Positions 50,903-60,235 are shown, counted from the stretch's first letter. The stretch is DNA of 64,000 bases from Actinocrispum wychmicini (GCF_004345645.1 NZ_SLWS01000012.1:248001-312000); one strand, 5' to 3'. Numbers and translations are program-made. Notes: generated by a model not told the origin, from the sequence alone.

Positions 50903-51736
50903 GTGACCGAACGCATCCTGATCACCGGCGCGGCGGGTGGAGTCGGGACGTTGATGCGGCCCCGGCTGGCCGCCGATGGCCGGATCCTGCGGCTGCTGGA
51001 CATCGCTGACCAGGCGGCCGCCGCCACCGGGGAACGCGTCGAGATCGTGCAGGCGTCGGTTACCGACATGGCCGCGATGGAACAGGCCTGTGACGGCGTG
51101 TCAGCCGTCATCCACCTTGGCGGTCACAGCCTGGAGCAGGTGTGGTCGCAGATCCTTGAGGTCAACATCAACGGCACGTACACAGTGATCGAGGCCGCGC
51201 GGCGGCAGGGTGTCAAACGGGTTGTGCTGGCCAGCTCCAACCACGCTGTCGGATTCTTCCCGAAAGCGGATGGTGAAGCGGGCGACTACCTGTTTCCGCG
51301 ACCCGACACGAACTACGGGGTCAGCAAGGTCGCGATGGAAGCACTGGGCAGCATGTTCGCCGACCGGTATGACATGGATGTGATCTGCGTGCGGATCGGA
51401 TCATGTTTCGAACGCCCCAAGGACACTCGGATGCTGTCCACGTGGTTGTCGCCAGCGGACGCCGCGCGCCTGTTCGAGGCGTGCCTGACCACACCCACTC
51501 CCGGATTCCGGGTCGTATGGGGAATCTCGGACAACTCTCGACGATGGTTCTCCCTCGACGAGGCCCGCAAGCTCGGTTACGAGTCGCAGGACGACTCGGA
51601 GAGTTTCGCCGCCGAGGTGATCGCCGAGCACGGCGAGCCCGACCTTGGCTCGGTGGCCCACCGCAACCTGGGTGGCGTGTGGTGCGGACCTGACTTCGAC
51701 ACAGCGGTGAAGGAAGCCAAGGAGGCCGGACGGTGA
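50903..51736 (+). CDS. udh: uronate dehydrogenase
   Basis: It oxidises D-glucuronate or D-galacturonate to the aldarolactone with NAD+. The 277-residue short-chain dehydrogenase has the Rossmann motif LITGAAGGVGTLMRP, NVNGT-like VNINGTYTVIEAA, the catalytic Ser in LASSNHAVG and Tyr-x3-Lys in TNYGVSKVAMEALG. The family-specific MLSTWLSPADAARLFEACL and VVWGISDNSRRWFSL set uronate dehydrogenases apart from sugar epimerases. The stop overlaps the next gene by GTGA. Confidence 0.94.
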   Translation: MTERILITGAAGGVGTLMRPRLAADGRILRLLDIADQAAAATGERVEIVQASVTDMAAMEQACDGVSAVIHLGGHSLEQVWSQILEVNINGTYTVIEAARRQGVKRVVLASSNHAVGFFPKADGEAGDYLFPRPDTNYGVSKVAMEALGSMFADRYDMDVICVRIGSCFERPKDTRMLSTWLSPADAARLFEACLTTPTPGFRVVWGISDNSRRWFSLDEARKLGYESQDDSESFAAEVIAEHGEPDLGSVAHRNLGGVWCGPDFDTAVKEAKEAGR

Positions 51737-53238
51737 GTGTGCAGGGCTACAACCCCAGGACGGGCAAGCCGTACGGTGAGCCGGTCGAGGCCACCTCGGA
51801 CACCGAGGTGGACCAGCTCTGCGAAGCGGCCGCACGGTCGTTCCGGGTCTGGTCCGGATGGCTGGACGCGGACCGAGCGACTGTGCTCGATCTCGTCGCC
51901 GACCGTCTGGACGACGAATCCGTGCTGCTGATCGACACGGCCGACGCGGAGACCGCTCTGGGCATCCCACGGCTGACCACTGAGCTCAAGCGCACCACCA
52001 ACCAGCTTCGCCTGTTCGCCGACGTGCTGCGTGAGGGCAGCTACGTCGAAGCCATGCTCGACTCGCCGAGTCCGGACATCATCCCGCCGCGGCCGGACCT
52101 GCGCCGTGTGCTGCGTCCCCTCGGCGTGGTCGCCGTCTACTCGGCCAGCAACTTCCCGTTCGCGTTGTCGACAGTCGGCTCGGACACCGCGTCCGCGCTC
52201 GCCGCCGGCTGCGCCGTCGTGGTCAAGGCGCATTCGGCGCATCCGAACACCACGCGCGAAACAGGCAGGGTCGTGTCCGCCGCGTTGGCGGAAGGTGGTG
52301 CGCCCGACGGCTTGTTCGCCGTCATCTATGGCACCCAGTCCGGTGTACGGCTCGTTCAGCATCCGCACGTTAAGGCGGCCGGATTCACCGGCTCGATAGG
52401 TGGTGGGAGGGCGCTGTACGACTTGGCGAACTCACGCCCCGACCCAATCCCGTTCTACGGTGAACTGGGCAGTGTCAACCCGACGGTTATCCTGCCCGAC
52501 GCCGCCGCCGACCGGCCGGAGGAGATCGCCAAGGGTTTCGCGCAATCGGTGACCATGGGTGTCGGTCAGTTCTGCACCAACCCCGGACTGGTGTTCGCCC
52601 CGCCTTCGATCGTGGTCGCCCTGGCGGGCGCGGTGAAACAGGCGACTGGTGGGGCCATGCTGAACGAGCGCATGTGCGATTCGTACCGCTCCACCGTCGA
52701 CGCCATGTCGAACAGCGACTTGGTCGAACTGGTCGCCACGGGCGCCGCCCCAGACGAGGCATGGGTCGGCGCACCCAACCTTTTCCGCACGTCACTGGAC
52801 GTTTTCGAGTCAAATCTGGAAAAGCTGACCGAGGAGAACTTCGGTCCTGCCGGGTTGGTGGTCACCTACGACGACCCCGCTGCCGTGCTGGCCCTGATCC
52901 CTCGGTTGCCCGGAACGCTGACCGGGACCGTGCACGCGTCCGACTCAGAACACGAACTCGCCAGCCGAACCGCGGTGGAGCTACAGAAGATCGCCGGACG
53001 GCTGATCTACAACGGCTGGCCGACAGGCATCGCGCTGGCTTGGGCGATGCAGCACGGTGGACCGTGGCCGGCGACCACGAACACCAGCCACACGTCGATC
53101 GGTGTTCCGGGGATCTACCGCTGGCTCGCGCCGGTCACGTACCAGACTTGGCCGGACGCGCTGCTGCCACCGGAGTTGCAAGACGCCAATCCTTTGGGAA
53201 TTACACGTCGGCGTGATGGGGTCCTCGACAAGCACTGA
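51733..53238 (+). CDS. 2-oxoglutarate semialdehyde dehydrogenase (NADP+), aldehyde dehydrogenase family
   Basis: It completes the pathway by oxidising 2,5-dioxopentanoate to 2-oxoglutarate. The 501-residue enzyme has the early ALDH half with VYSASNFPFALSTVGSDTASALAAG and the NADP-binding KAHSAHPNT. The general base is in GELGSVNPTVI and the nucleophile Cys in GVGQFCTNPGL. The ASNFPFA and FCTNPG forms are those of the type II/III ketoglutarate semialdehyde dehydrogenases tied to aldarate dehydratases. Confidence 0.94.
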   Translation: MSVQGYNPRTGKPYGEPVEATSDTEVDQLCEAAARSFRVWSGWLDADRATVLDLVADRLDDESVLLIDTADAETALGIPRLTTELKRTTNQLRLFADVLREGSYVEAMLDSPSPDIIPPRPDLRRVLRPLGVVAVYSASNFPFALSTVGSDTASALAAGCAVVVKAHSAHPNTTRETGRVVSAALAEGGAPDGLFAVIYGTQSGVRLVQHPHVKAAGFTGSIGGGRALYDLANSRPDPIPFYGELGSVNPTVILPDAAADRPEEIAKGFAQSVTMGVGQFCTNPGLVFAPPSIVVALAGAVKQATGGAMLNERMCDSYRSTVDAMSNSDLVELVATGAAPDEAWVGAPNLFRTSLDVFESNLEKLTEENFGPAGLVVTYDDPAAVLALIPRLPGTLTGTVHASDSEHELASRTAVELQKIAGRLIYNGWPTGIALAWAMQHGGPWPATTNTSHTSIGVPGIYRWLAPVTYQTWPDALLPPELQDANPLGITRRRDGVLDKH

Positions 53239-53257
53239 TGTTTGGTTGGATCGGGGT

Positions 53258-54094
53258 ATGAGTGGCTTATCCCGAGGGCTCTCGCCGGACCTCATCGTCG
53301 GTGGCCCGTCGTCCGGTGCTGTGCGGCCCAGCGATCCCGCGACCGAGCTCAGCCCCGATCCGCACCATCCGACGGCTCCGCATTCGCACGCGGCGGAGGT
53401 GTTCGCGAATCATCTGAACTTGCCGGAGTGCCCCCGTGGCAACAACAAGTACAAGGACGACGACCGCGCGCCAACAATCCTGACATGGGGCACACCGGGG
53501 CAGCCGGCGACCTGGGTCAACCAGAGTCGGTGCGCGTCGTTCATCACCGGCCTGCTGCATCGCACGTACCCTGACATCGCCACCGCGGAGCATTTCCGGA
53601 CGCACTTCGGGGCAGTCAACCCCAACTCGCGGGACTATCGACGGGCTTTTGCCGACGCGGCCGCACCTCACTGGCAGCCCGTCACCAAGCTGCTCAATCT
53701 TCGGCATGGCGATGTGCTCGCCATCGACTATCAGAACGGTCTGCGCAACCAGACCGGCCATGTAGTGCTGGTCCGGCAGATCAAGGATATCTATGTGTCG
53801 CCGAACCCCGCGTTGAACTTTCCCGGCGAGACGCAGTACGCCGTCGAGATCATCGACTGTACGTCAGATCCGCACGGCTTGCTCGGTGTCGGTGACTACA
53901 TCGCGTACCCCGACACCCGGCTGATCGACGGAGTGAACGACCGCGAAGGCGTGGGTTTCGGGCACATGATGCTGTATGTGTCCACATCGACCGGTGAACT
54001 GTCGCGGTATCGCTGGAGCGTGAACTCCTCGCCCGCCACTACCTACACGAACCACCAGCGGCCCATGGCCGCGGCGAGGTTCAGCCCCGCCTAG
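53258..54094 (+). CDS. papain-fold-like (CHAP/NlpC-like) protein, unknown
   Basis: The ATG at 53258 gives 278 residues; earlier in-frame starts overlap the dehydrogenase gene. After a Pro/Ser-rich start, HAAEVFANHLNLPECPRGN leads to WVNQSRCASFITGLLHR, a Cys at the head of a helix, and then LRHGDVLAIDY and NQTGHVVLVRQI, the GDV...GHV strand pair typical of CHAP/NlpC cysteine peptidases. There is no signal peptide. It follows the uronate genes by 20 bp but has no clear link to them. Catalytic function is inference. Confidence 0.65.
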   Translation: MSGLSRGLSPDLIVGGPSSGAVRPSDPATELSPDPHHPTAPHSHAAEVFANHLNLPECPRGNNKYKDDDRAPTILTWGTPGQPATWVNQSRCASFITGLLHRTYPDIATAEHFRTHFGAVNPNSRDYRRAFADAAAPHWQPVTKLLNLRHGDVLAIDYQNGLRNQTGHVVLVRQIKDIYVSPNPALNFPGETQYAVEIIDCTSDPHGLLGVGDYIAYPDTRLIDGVNDREGVGFGHMMLYVSTSTGELSRYRWSVNSSPATTYTNHQRPMAAARFSPA

Positions 54095-54439
54095 TTCCCC
54101 GTTGCCTCAGCCCGAAGGCGCTCGACCGAAAATGTCAGACCCCGCCGCTACATTATGGCCAGGTTGGTAATGCGTGGAACGACGACGAAGGGAGTACCTG
54201 TTTGGTTGGTGTGGAACGTGTGGCGAAGGCAACGGCTCTGGTGCTGGTATGCACCCGGCTCGTCTCTTCTAGCCAGCGTCCGTCAGCAAAGCGGGCCGAC
54301 TGGCCAACGAACGGTGTGACTCGAGCTTCACCAGGCCTTGGTGGGGCGTGATGTCGTGCTCGAATGTGCAATGTGGACGGCAGTCGGCGTTGACCGCTGA
54401 AGGCGGGAGGGCGCGCACGCCACCCTCATGTCGCATGTT
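54095..54439. other. 345-bp intergenic stretch, nothing recognised
   Basis: Several short frames cross the region but none has a ribosome site or protein-like composition. It lies between two convergent transcription units, and no strong hairpin was found. Confidence 0.5.
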
Positions 54440-55987
54440 TCACAGCAGCGGGAGCAGAACGGTGAAACGGGCACCCTGGGCGGGGGTGGTTCGCAGTTCC
54501 ACTCGGCCACCGTGAGCTTCCAGGATCGCTGCTGTGATGGCCAGGCCCAGGCCGGTTCCACCGCGACGACGGGATCGGGCAGAGTCGACACGGTAGAAGC
54601 GGTCGAAGATGTTCGGCGCGGCCTCCAATGGGACGCCCGGACCTTCGTCGAGGACGTCCAGAACGACACGCGCGGAGGCGTCCACAGCGCCCGCTACCGC
54701 GATGGGCGCGCGGGCGTCTGATGTGGACGATGTGCCGACGTACACGTGCACCGGGGTACCCGGCGGCGTGTGGATCACTGCGTTGCTGACCAGGTTCGTG
54801 ATCACCTGGCGCATTCGGTGTTCGTCGGCAGTCACCCGTACTGGCGTGCTCGGACTCGTCAGGTTCACTGAGCGGTCGGGGTCGCGGGCGCGGGCATCGT
54901 GCACTGCGTCTTCGACGAGAGTGCGAAGGTCGAGCTCGGTCAGGTCCAGGGCGCGTTCCTGGTCCAAGCGGGCGAGCAACAGCAAGTCTTCGACGAGCAG
55001 GCCCATCCGGATCGCTTCGTCTTCGATGCGGCCCATGAGCTTGTCGACGTCCGCGCGTTCCGGCGCGCCGCCCCGACGATGCAGTTCGGCGAAACCGCGA
55101 ATGGAGGTCAACGGCGTTCGGAGTTCGTGCGAAGCGTCGGCGACGAACCTGCGCAGGCGGGCTTCGGAGCGTTCCCGTTGCAGCAATGCCGACGAGAGTC
55201 GGCCGACCATCGTGTTCAGGACTGCGCCCATCCGGCCGACCTCGGTTCGTGAGTCGGACGGCACCCGTAGGTAGAGGTGTCCCCTGGCGATCGAGCCCGC
55301 GGTGTGCTCGATCTTGGTCAATGGTCGGAGCCCGAGCCGGACGACCCAGAACGCGATAGCGCCGAGCGTGACCAGCGCGGAGACACCGACAAGGACCTCG
55401 ATCCAGACGAGCCGCGAAACCGTCTGCTCAACCGTGTCCAACGACTGGGCGACAGCGACGTAGAAAACACCGGCCGGTCCGAAACTCCGCTGAACGACCA
55501 GCACCCGCCAGGCCGCTTTCCCTTCCTGGTCGTCGACCGTGAACGCGTGACCGCGGAGCTGGGGATATGTCACCGCGCTGACGGCAGGCAGGTTGGGCCC
55601 GGTGGTGGAGGTGACGTTGCTGCTGAGGTTCACGGTTCCGTCCGGAAAGAACGAGCGCACCGCGAAGTCCGTGGGCAGGTCCTGACCGTTGCGGCGGTTT
55701 GGACCTTCGCCCTGGGGGATCCGCGGGAACCCTTGACCCCGGTGACTGAACTCGTCCAACTGCTGGTCCACTCGGTTGATCATCGACCTTTGGATCAGCA
55801 GAACACTCGCGACGCCGAACACGGTGAGTCCGACAGTGGCGAGCAGCAGCACGACCACAATCAGCCGGGTGCGCAGGGTCCACGGCCTGCGGAGTCTGGG
55901 CGTGGCCATCTGGGTATTCCTGCCGGTCGCGGCAACGTTGCGCGCCAGAGTGGTTCCCGCATCAGAGGTTCGGCCGACCGTGGTCAT
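54440..55987 (-). CDS. sensor histidine kinase (OmpR-system type)
   Basis: The 515-residue kinase has a first membrane helix LIVVVLLLATVGLTVFGVAS (about 42-62), an outside sensor domain of about 130 residues, a second helix LVGVSALVTLGAIAFWVV and a HAMP linker. It then has the H-box FVADASHELRTPLTSIRGF with the phosphorylated His, the N-box QVITNLVSNAVIH and the G-boxes DEGPGV and GGTGLGLAI. It overlaps the response regulator by TGATG. The layout resembles mycobacterial TrcS. Signal unknown. Confidence 0.94.
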   Translation of the reverse strand: MTTVGRTSDAGTTLARNVAATGRNTQMATPRLRRPWTLRTRLIVVVLLLATVGLTVFGVASVLLIQRSMINRVDQQLDEFSHRGQGFPRIPQGEGPNRRNGQDLPTDFAVRSFFPDGTVNLSSNVTSTTGPNLPAVSAVTYPQLRGHAFTVDDQEGKAAWRVLVVQRSFGPAGVFYVAVAQSLDTVEQTVSRLVWIEVLVGVSALVTLGAIAFWVVRLGLRPLTKIEHTAGSIARGHLYLRVPSDSRTEVGRMGAVLNTMVGRLSSALLQRERSEARLRRFVADASHELRTPLTSIRGFAELHRRGGAPERADVDKLMGRIEDEAIRMGLLVEDLLLLARLDQERALDLTELDLRTLVEDAVHDARARDPDRSVNLTSPSTPVRVTADEHRMRQVITNLVSNAVIHTPPGTPVHVYVGTSSTSDARAPIAVAGAVDASARVVLDVLDEGPGVPLEAAPNIFDRFYRVDSARSRRRGGTGLGLAITAAILEAHGGRVELRTTPAQGARFTVLLPLL

Positions 55988-56763
55988 CAGCCTGTCCGTT
56001 CGTCACGCGGCAATCGAAGCGAGTACCCCACGCCGCGGATCGTGTGGATCAAAGCCGGTTCCACTGAGTCGATCTTTCGACGCAGGTAGCTGATGTAGGA
56101 CTCGACGATCCGGCCGTCACCGCCGAAATCGTAGTTCCACACCCGATCCAGAATCTGCGGTTTGCTGACCACCCGCTCGGCGTTGACCATCAGGTAACGC
56201 AGCAGGTTGAACTCGGTCGGTGAGAGTTGGACGAGGCGTCCGCCGCGGTAGACTTCATGAGCGTCCTCGTCCAAGACAAGGTCGGCGTACCTGAAGGTGC
56301 CGTCGTCACGCGGCGTTTCGCTCGCGCCATTGGTTCGGCGGAGGATCGCGCGCAGCCGAAGGACGACCTCTTCCAGGCTGAACGGTTTGGTCACGTAGTC
56401 GTCCCCGCCCGCCGTGAGGCCAGCGATACGGTCTTCAACCGCGTCACGGGCCGTCAGGAACAGCACGGGCAGCAGTTCATGCGTGGCGCGGAGGCTACGC
56501 GCCAGGCTGAAGCCGTCGCAGTCAGGCAGCATCACATCGAGGATCACGATGTCCGGCCGGACGCGCCGCGCGGCGGCCAGCGCCTCGGCCCCGCAGTCCG
56601 CCGCATGCACCACGAACCCGCTCAGCCGAAGCGCCGCCGACAGCAACTCCAGGATGTTCGGCTCGTCGTCCACTACGAGAACAGTCGCTTCCGCGCCACG
56701 CTGATCCACCTGGTCAGGGTCGACGACGAACCTGGGAACTTCCTGGGAACACGCTGAGACCAT
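55987..56763 (-). CDS. OmpR family response regulator
   Basis: The ATG at 56763 gives 258 residues. The receiver domain has VLVVDDEPNILELL, the phosphorylated Asp in DIVILDVMLPDCDG, the Thr in VLFLTARDAVEDR and Lys in YVTKPFSLEEVV. The DNA-binding winged helix has LSPTEFNLLRYLMVNAERVVSKPQIL and IVESYISYLRRKID. It is transcribed first, then the kinase. The pair resembles TrcR/TrcS; targets are not evident. Confidence 0.94.
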   Translation of the reverse strand: MVSACSQEVPRFVVDPDQVDQRGAEATVLVVDDEPNILELLSAALRLSGFVVHAADCGAEALAAARRVRPDIVILDVMLPDCDGFSLARSLRATHELLPVLFLTARDAVEDRIAGLTAGGDDYVTKPFSLEEVVLRLRAILRRTNGASETPRDDGTFRYADLVLDEDAHEVYRGGRLVQLSPTEFNLLRYLMVNAERVVSKPQILDRVWNYDFGGDGRIVESYISYLRRKIDSVEPALIHTIRGVGYSLRLPRDERTG

Positions 56764-56783
56764 CACGGGGGATTTGCACAGAT

Positions 56784-57468
56784 TCACCCGTCAGTGCATT
56801 CGTACAGGCGCTGGGAGCCGACAGTGAGCACCGACTTGCAGTTTTGTTCGACCCATCCGGTGCGCTCACCGGCCGCTTGACGGTTCAAGCCATCACCACC
56901 ATTGGGACCAGTCCCCGGCAACACTCCGCGACCGGGTGGGTCGCCCGCACCAAGTGCCCTGGATGCGTTGGATGCGCCGAGTGAAGTGCGTGCGCCGGAC
57001 GACGTGCCTGTACCGGTAGTGGCGCCACCAGTAGCGGTGCTGTCACCCGGTGGTATGCCAATGCCATGTGGAGTGCCAGAGCCAGGTTGTGTCTCATCAA
57101 GGCTGCCTACGGGGCGCGGAGCCGACTGAACCGTTTGCCTCTGTCCCCCGCCCGCCAATGCCGCCGCGACTCCCGCGTCCGGCACCTTCGAGGACAAACC
57201 GGAGCTTGCCCTCGCGCACCCATGTGCTCAGTTGGTCCAACGAGGGAGCTGGGTCGCCGCCGCCGAAGCCGCCCATTCCGACGACCGTGTCGTCTGTTGC
57301 CGCGATGTAGCTGACAGCCGCCTGAGATCCGCCCTCGATCGCGAGGGTGATCTGGGCACCGTTGGAGTGGGCTTTGGCATAGTCCAGAACCTTCCACTGA
57401 TCGGGGCTTCTCCGCCACAGTGGACTCTGTCGTCGCTTCGCTTCCGCTTGCCGGGCGGCGGCGGTCAT
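56784..57468 (-). pseudogene. frameshifted C-terminal remnant of a GT39 mannosyltransferase-like gene
   Basis: The frame from ATG 57468, which overlaps the GT2 stop (ATGA) and has AAGGGGGA upstream, encodes WKVLDYAKAHSNGAQITLAIEGG and VVGMGGFGGGDPAPSLDQL. These belong to the C-terminal soluble domain of long membrane glycosyltransferases of family 39. It then leaves frame within a GC-rich stretch (about 57110-57190) and stops at 57097. The other frame continues to 56784 with the expected ending GWVEQNCKSV...LYECTDG. The 500-residue membrane part is missing, so this is an internal deletion plus frameshift. Confidence 0.72.
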
Positions 57469-58709
57469 GTATTCCCCCTTCCTGTCTTGAAGATCCAAGT
57501 ACGCAGGAGCACGAACCGCCCAGCTGTGCCGACCATGGAGGCGCCAAGGAGCACGACCAACTCCAGCCAACGTGACGGTTCGACGACGGACGAGTGCAGC
57601 GCGAGCAATGCGACTGAGGTGAAGGCGTAGTAGAGACCGAACACGATCAGGCCTTGCAGATGCACCCGACCTGAGGATCCGCGTGCGCCGAGGAACGTGA
57701 ACCGCCGGTTGGCCTCGGTGTTGATCAGCGTGGTCACTACCAGTGCGAGCAGGTTCGCCAGCAACGGATTCATCGCGGACCGGAAGAGTGCGTACAGCAG
57801 CAAGGTGGCGGCTGTGGACAGGACGCCGATCACCGCGAACGACGTAAGCTGCCACATCAGGCCGGTGTCACGGCGGCCCACGACCGCGTCTGGATGTACC
57901 GGACTCGGTTCCGGTCGTTTCGGAAGTCCGGTCACCGTCGCTGACCCGGTCGCTTTCGCACGGGCGACTCTGATCAGGCCTCGGACGTCCTCGATGGCGG
58001 TCGACGCCACCTGGACTCGTGTGTCGACGTCCTCGACCCAGTCGACGGGAACTTCGTGCACTCTCAGTCCGTTGTGTTCGGCGAGCAGCAACAGTTCGGT
58101 GTCGAAAAACCAGTTGTCGTCCTTGACGTGTTCGAGAAGTGGGCGGATCACGTCGGTGCGCGCGGCTTTGAAGCCGCACTGGGCGTCGGAGAACCGGGCT
58201 CCGTGGCTCAGCCGGATGAGTGCGTTGTAACACCGCGAGATCAGCTCGCGTTTGGGGCCGCGGACGGTTCTCGCGCCGGGTGCCAGGCGCGAGCCGATCG
58301 AGATGTCCGAGTGACCGTTCACGAGGGGGGCGATCAGGGGCAGCAGGGCGTCCAAACCGGTGGAGAGGTCGACGTCCATGTAGGCGACGACGTCCGCGTC
58401 GCTGCGCTGCCATGCCGCGCGTAAGGCCCGACCCCGGCCTTTCTGGTCCAGATGCAGGACGCGGACCTGGGGGTCGCGCTCTGCCAACTCGTTGGCGACC
58501 GACATGGTGCCGTCGCTGCTGGCGTTGTCGACAATGGTGAGGGTCCACTCGAACGGGAATGTCTTGTCCAAATAGGATCGCAGCACGTCGATACAGCCAC
58601 GCAGCGCTCGTTCTTCGTTGTGTACAGGGACAACCACGTCGACCGTCACGGTTTTCGACACCGCGGCGGTGACCGCCGCCGGGTCGGCCGGGGCACGGGT
58701 GCCAGTCAT
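57465..58709 (-). CDS. GT2 glycosyltransferase fused to GtrA membrane domain
   Basis: The 414-residue protein has a GT-A catalytic domain (residues 20-240) with VVVPVHNEERALRGCI, VDNASSDGT, the metal site YMDVDLSTGLDALL and FSDAQCGFKAARTDV, close to dolichol/polyprenol-phosphate mannose synthases. A linker leads to a four-helix GtrA domain (residues 285-410) with LLYALFRSAMNPLLANLLALVVTTLINTEANRRFTF. It should load a sugar onto a polyprenyl phosphate and help flip it, supplying a GT39-type enzyme, whose remnant is next. Confidence 0.94.
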   Translation of the reverse strand: MTGTRAPADPAAVTAAVSKTVTVDVVVPVHNEERALRGCIDVLRSYLDKTFPFEWTLTIVDNASSDGTMSVANELAERDPQVRVLHLDQKGRGRALRAAWQRSDADVVAYMDVDLSTGLDALLPLIAPLVNGHSDISIGSRLAPGARTVRGPKRELISRCYNALIRLSHGARFSDAQCGFKAARTDVIRPLLEHVKDDNWFFDTELLLLAEHNGLRVHEVPVDWVEDVDTRVQVASTAIEDVRGLIRVARAKATGSATVTGLPKRPEPSPVHPDAVVGRRDTGLMWQLTSFAVIGVLSTAATLLLYALFRSAMNPLLANLLALVVTTLINTEANRRFTFLGARGSSGRVHLQGLIVFGLYYAFTSVALLALHSSVVEPSRWLELVVLLGASMVGTAGRFVLLRTWIFKTGRGNT

Positions 58710-58888
58710 GCCTCAGGTATGCCGGGTGGAGATAGCAGCGACCTGTGCGGAAGCTCAAAGGACGCTGGGAGCGGCCAGATGGTTCACATGCATGAACTCT
58801 AATCACATTCTTGACCAGAGGTGGATGGGTGTCATAGCTTTCACTCACCCTGCTCAGCCCGCCACGGTCCTCGATGAGGAGGAGCCTG

Positions 58889-59830
58889 ATGCGCACACGC
58901 AAGCGTGTCTTGCCAGCGACTGCCACTGTCGCTGGTCTGATCAGTGCGGGTGTTCTCATCAGCACCATGGCGACCGCGACGATGGCGATCAGGATTCCAA
59001 CCTCGTCGGTCACGCTGGCCGCGGCGCTGACGGCCGTCTGCCTCTGGTGCCTGTTCACGTTCGCCGCGAACGGCGCTTTTGCCGCTCTGACCAGCAGCGT
59101 ATCCGCAACATGGATCGCGATGAGCGACCAGCCCAGGGCGGATGTCGACAGCATCGACGGCCGTCGCGCCTCGTTCTTGATCGGCCGCATGGGGTCAGTC
59201 CGCCCGAACCCGGCCAGATCGACCACGGTCCGCTCGATCTTCTCGTCGAGCGTACGTGCCTCGTGCAGGCAGATAGGGTCGTACGGAACCGATGAACCGC
59301 GGCACGGTTCGTGTCCGGCGCCGGGCTCAACGTCCTTTGGATTTCGGAACACCTGCGAACGGACGGGCCTGCCCGTGGTCGGCGTGCGCGACTTCGCGCT
59401 CGAGGTGCACGGCACCCATTGTCTGGCGATCTTGGACAGGGTCGGGACGGATTGGGTGGCTGAGACGTCCGAGGCAAGGGCGAACGCTGCCCGCCAGGTG
59501 GCGGAGAGCGCTGCCTGGCACCATCTGATCAGCGACAAGTTCAACCAGTTCAGGATGCGTGGCGATCATTCCGCCAACCACCTGGACGGTCTGGCGGGCG
59601 GCGGCCACATCGTCGACGACAACGTGGGCAAATGGAGTCCGGGTAACTGGAGTCTCCGCGATGCCGTCGGGTTGCGACTGCTTGCACGTACGCCCCGTTC
59701 TGTCCGAGGCCGGTCCGGAACAGCTTGTTCGCCTGCGGCACATCGAATCCGCGATCGGAGGAAGGCGGCGGGGGCGCCTCCGCCCAGTCAGCGAATGAGA
59801 AGAGATTCTACTCAGCTGACAACACGATGA
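58889..59830 (+). CDS. hypothetical protein, uncertain
   Basis: GAGGAGGAG lies 4-5 bases before this ATG, and the first 80 residues contain two hydrophobic segments (PATATVAGLISAGVLISTMA and LAAALTAVCLWCLFTFAANG). The rest matches no family, is rich in Arg/Ser and may be out of frame or decayed. Open frames on the other strand are similarly weak. The N-terminal part may be real; total 313 residues. Confidence 0.35.
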   Translation: MRTRKRVLPATATVAGLISAGVLISTMATATMAIRIPTSSVTLAAALTAVCLWCLFTFAANGAFAALTSSVSATWIAMSDQPRADVDSIDGRRASFLIGRMGSVRPNPARSTTVRSIFSSSVRASCRQIGSYGTDEPRHGSCPAPGSTSFGFRNTCERTGLPVVGVRDFALEVHGTHCLAILDRVGTDWVAETSEARANAARQVAESAAWHHLISDKFNQFRMRGDHSANHLDGLAGGGHIVDDNVGKWSPGNWSLRDAVGLRLLARTPRSVRGRSGTACSPAAHRIRDRRKAAGAPPPSQRMRRDSTQLTTR

Positions 59831-60235
59831 CGGCGCCGGCGGGGCCCAGCATATGTCGCAGATGCGACCAACTGCGCCTCCGCCCCGAGACCGGGGGCTC
59901 GCTCAGTCTGGCGGCGGGAGCGAGCCCCCACCTAACAAGATACCGCGCCCTGCCCGTGTGGGTGCTTCGTCCTTCTGCTGGACGAAGCACCCACACGGGT
60001 TTCCGACAGAGAACACGAAATCACGCAGTGGCTTCTGCCGACCCGCTGACCACATGTGGCTGACATCAGGGCGGCTCGAACGTACGCGCGGCCATGATGT
60101 GAGGGGCACGGCGCGGCACGACCGGGGTCTGACGGCACGTAACGCCGGTCCGGCAGTGTGCGACCAGATTCGGTGGGTATGCCGGTTCGGCGGAGGCATG
60201 ACGGAGTCCACGCTGAGTTCGCCGAAACGATGGAA
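59831..60235. other. gene-free 405 bp with two strong hairpins
   Basis: No credible gene is present. Hairpin 1 pairs GGGGGCTCGCTC (59893-59904) with GAGCGAGCCCCC (59918-59929), 12 bp. Hairpin 2 is a perfect 20-bp stem, 59953-59972 with 59980-59999, around the loop TTCTGCT. They sit between convergent transcription units and may form a double bidirectional terminator. Confidence 0.6.
59953..59999. terminator. 20-bp perfect hairpin between convergent units
   Basis: The arms 59953-59972 and 59980-59999 are exact inverted repeats with a 7-base loop. It is 236 bases after the stop of the acetyltransferase/ligase gene read on the minus strand and 122 bases after the plus-strand hypothetical gene. 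There is no T-run, as often in actinomycete terminators. A mobile-element remnant is an alternative. Confidence 0.55.

Noticed and set aside
57868..59544. 558-codon minus-strand frame overlapping the GT2-GtrA gene
   Set aside because: Its second half is a shifted reading of the GT2 domain. The first half is the antisense of the weak 58889 frame, with no ribosome site.
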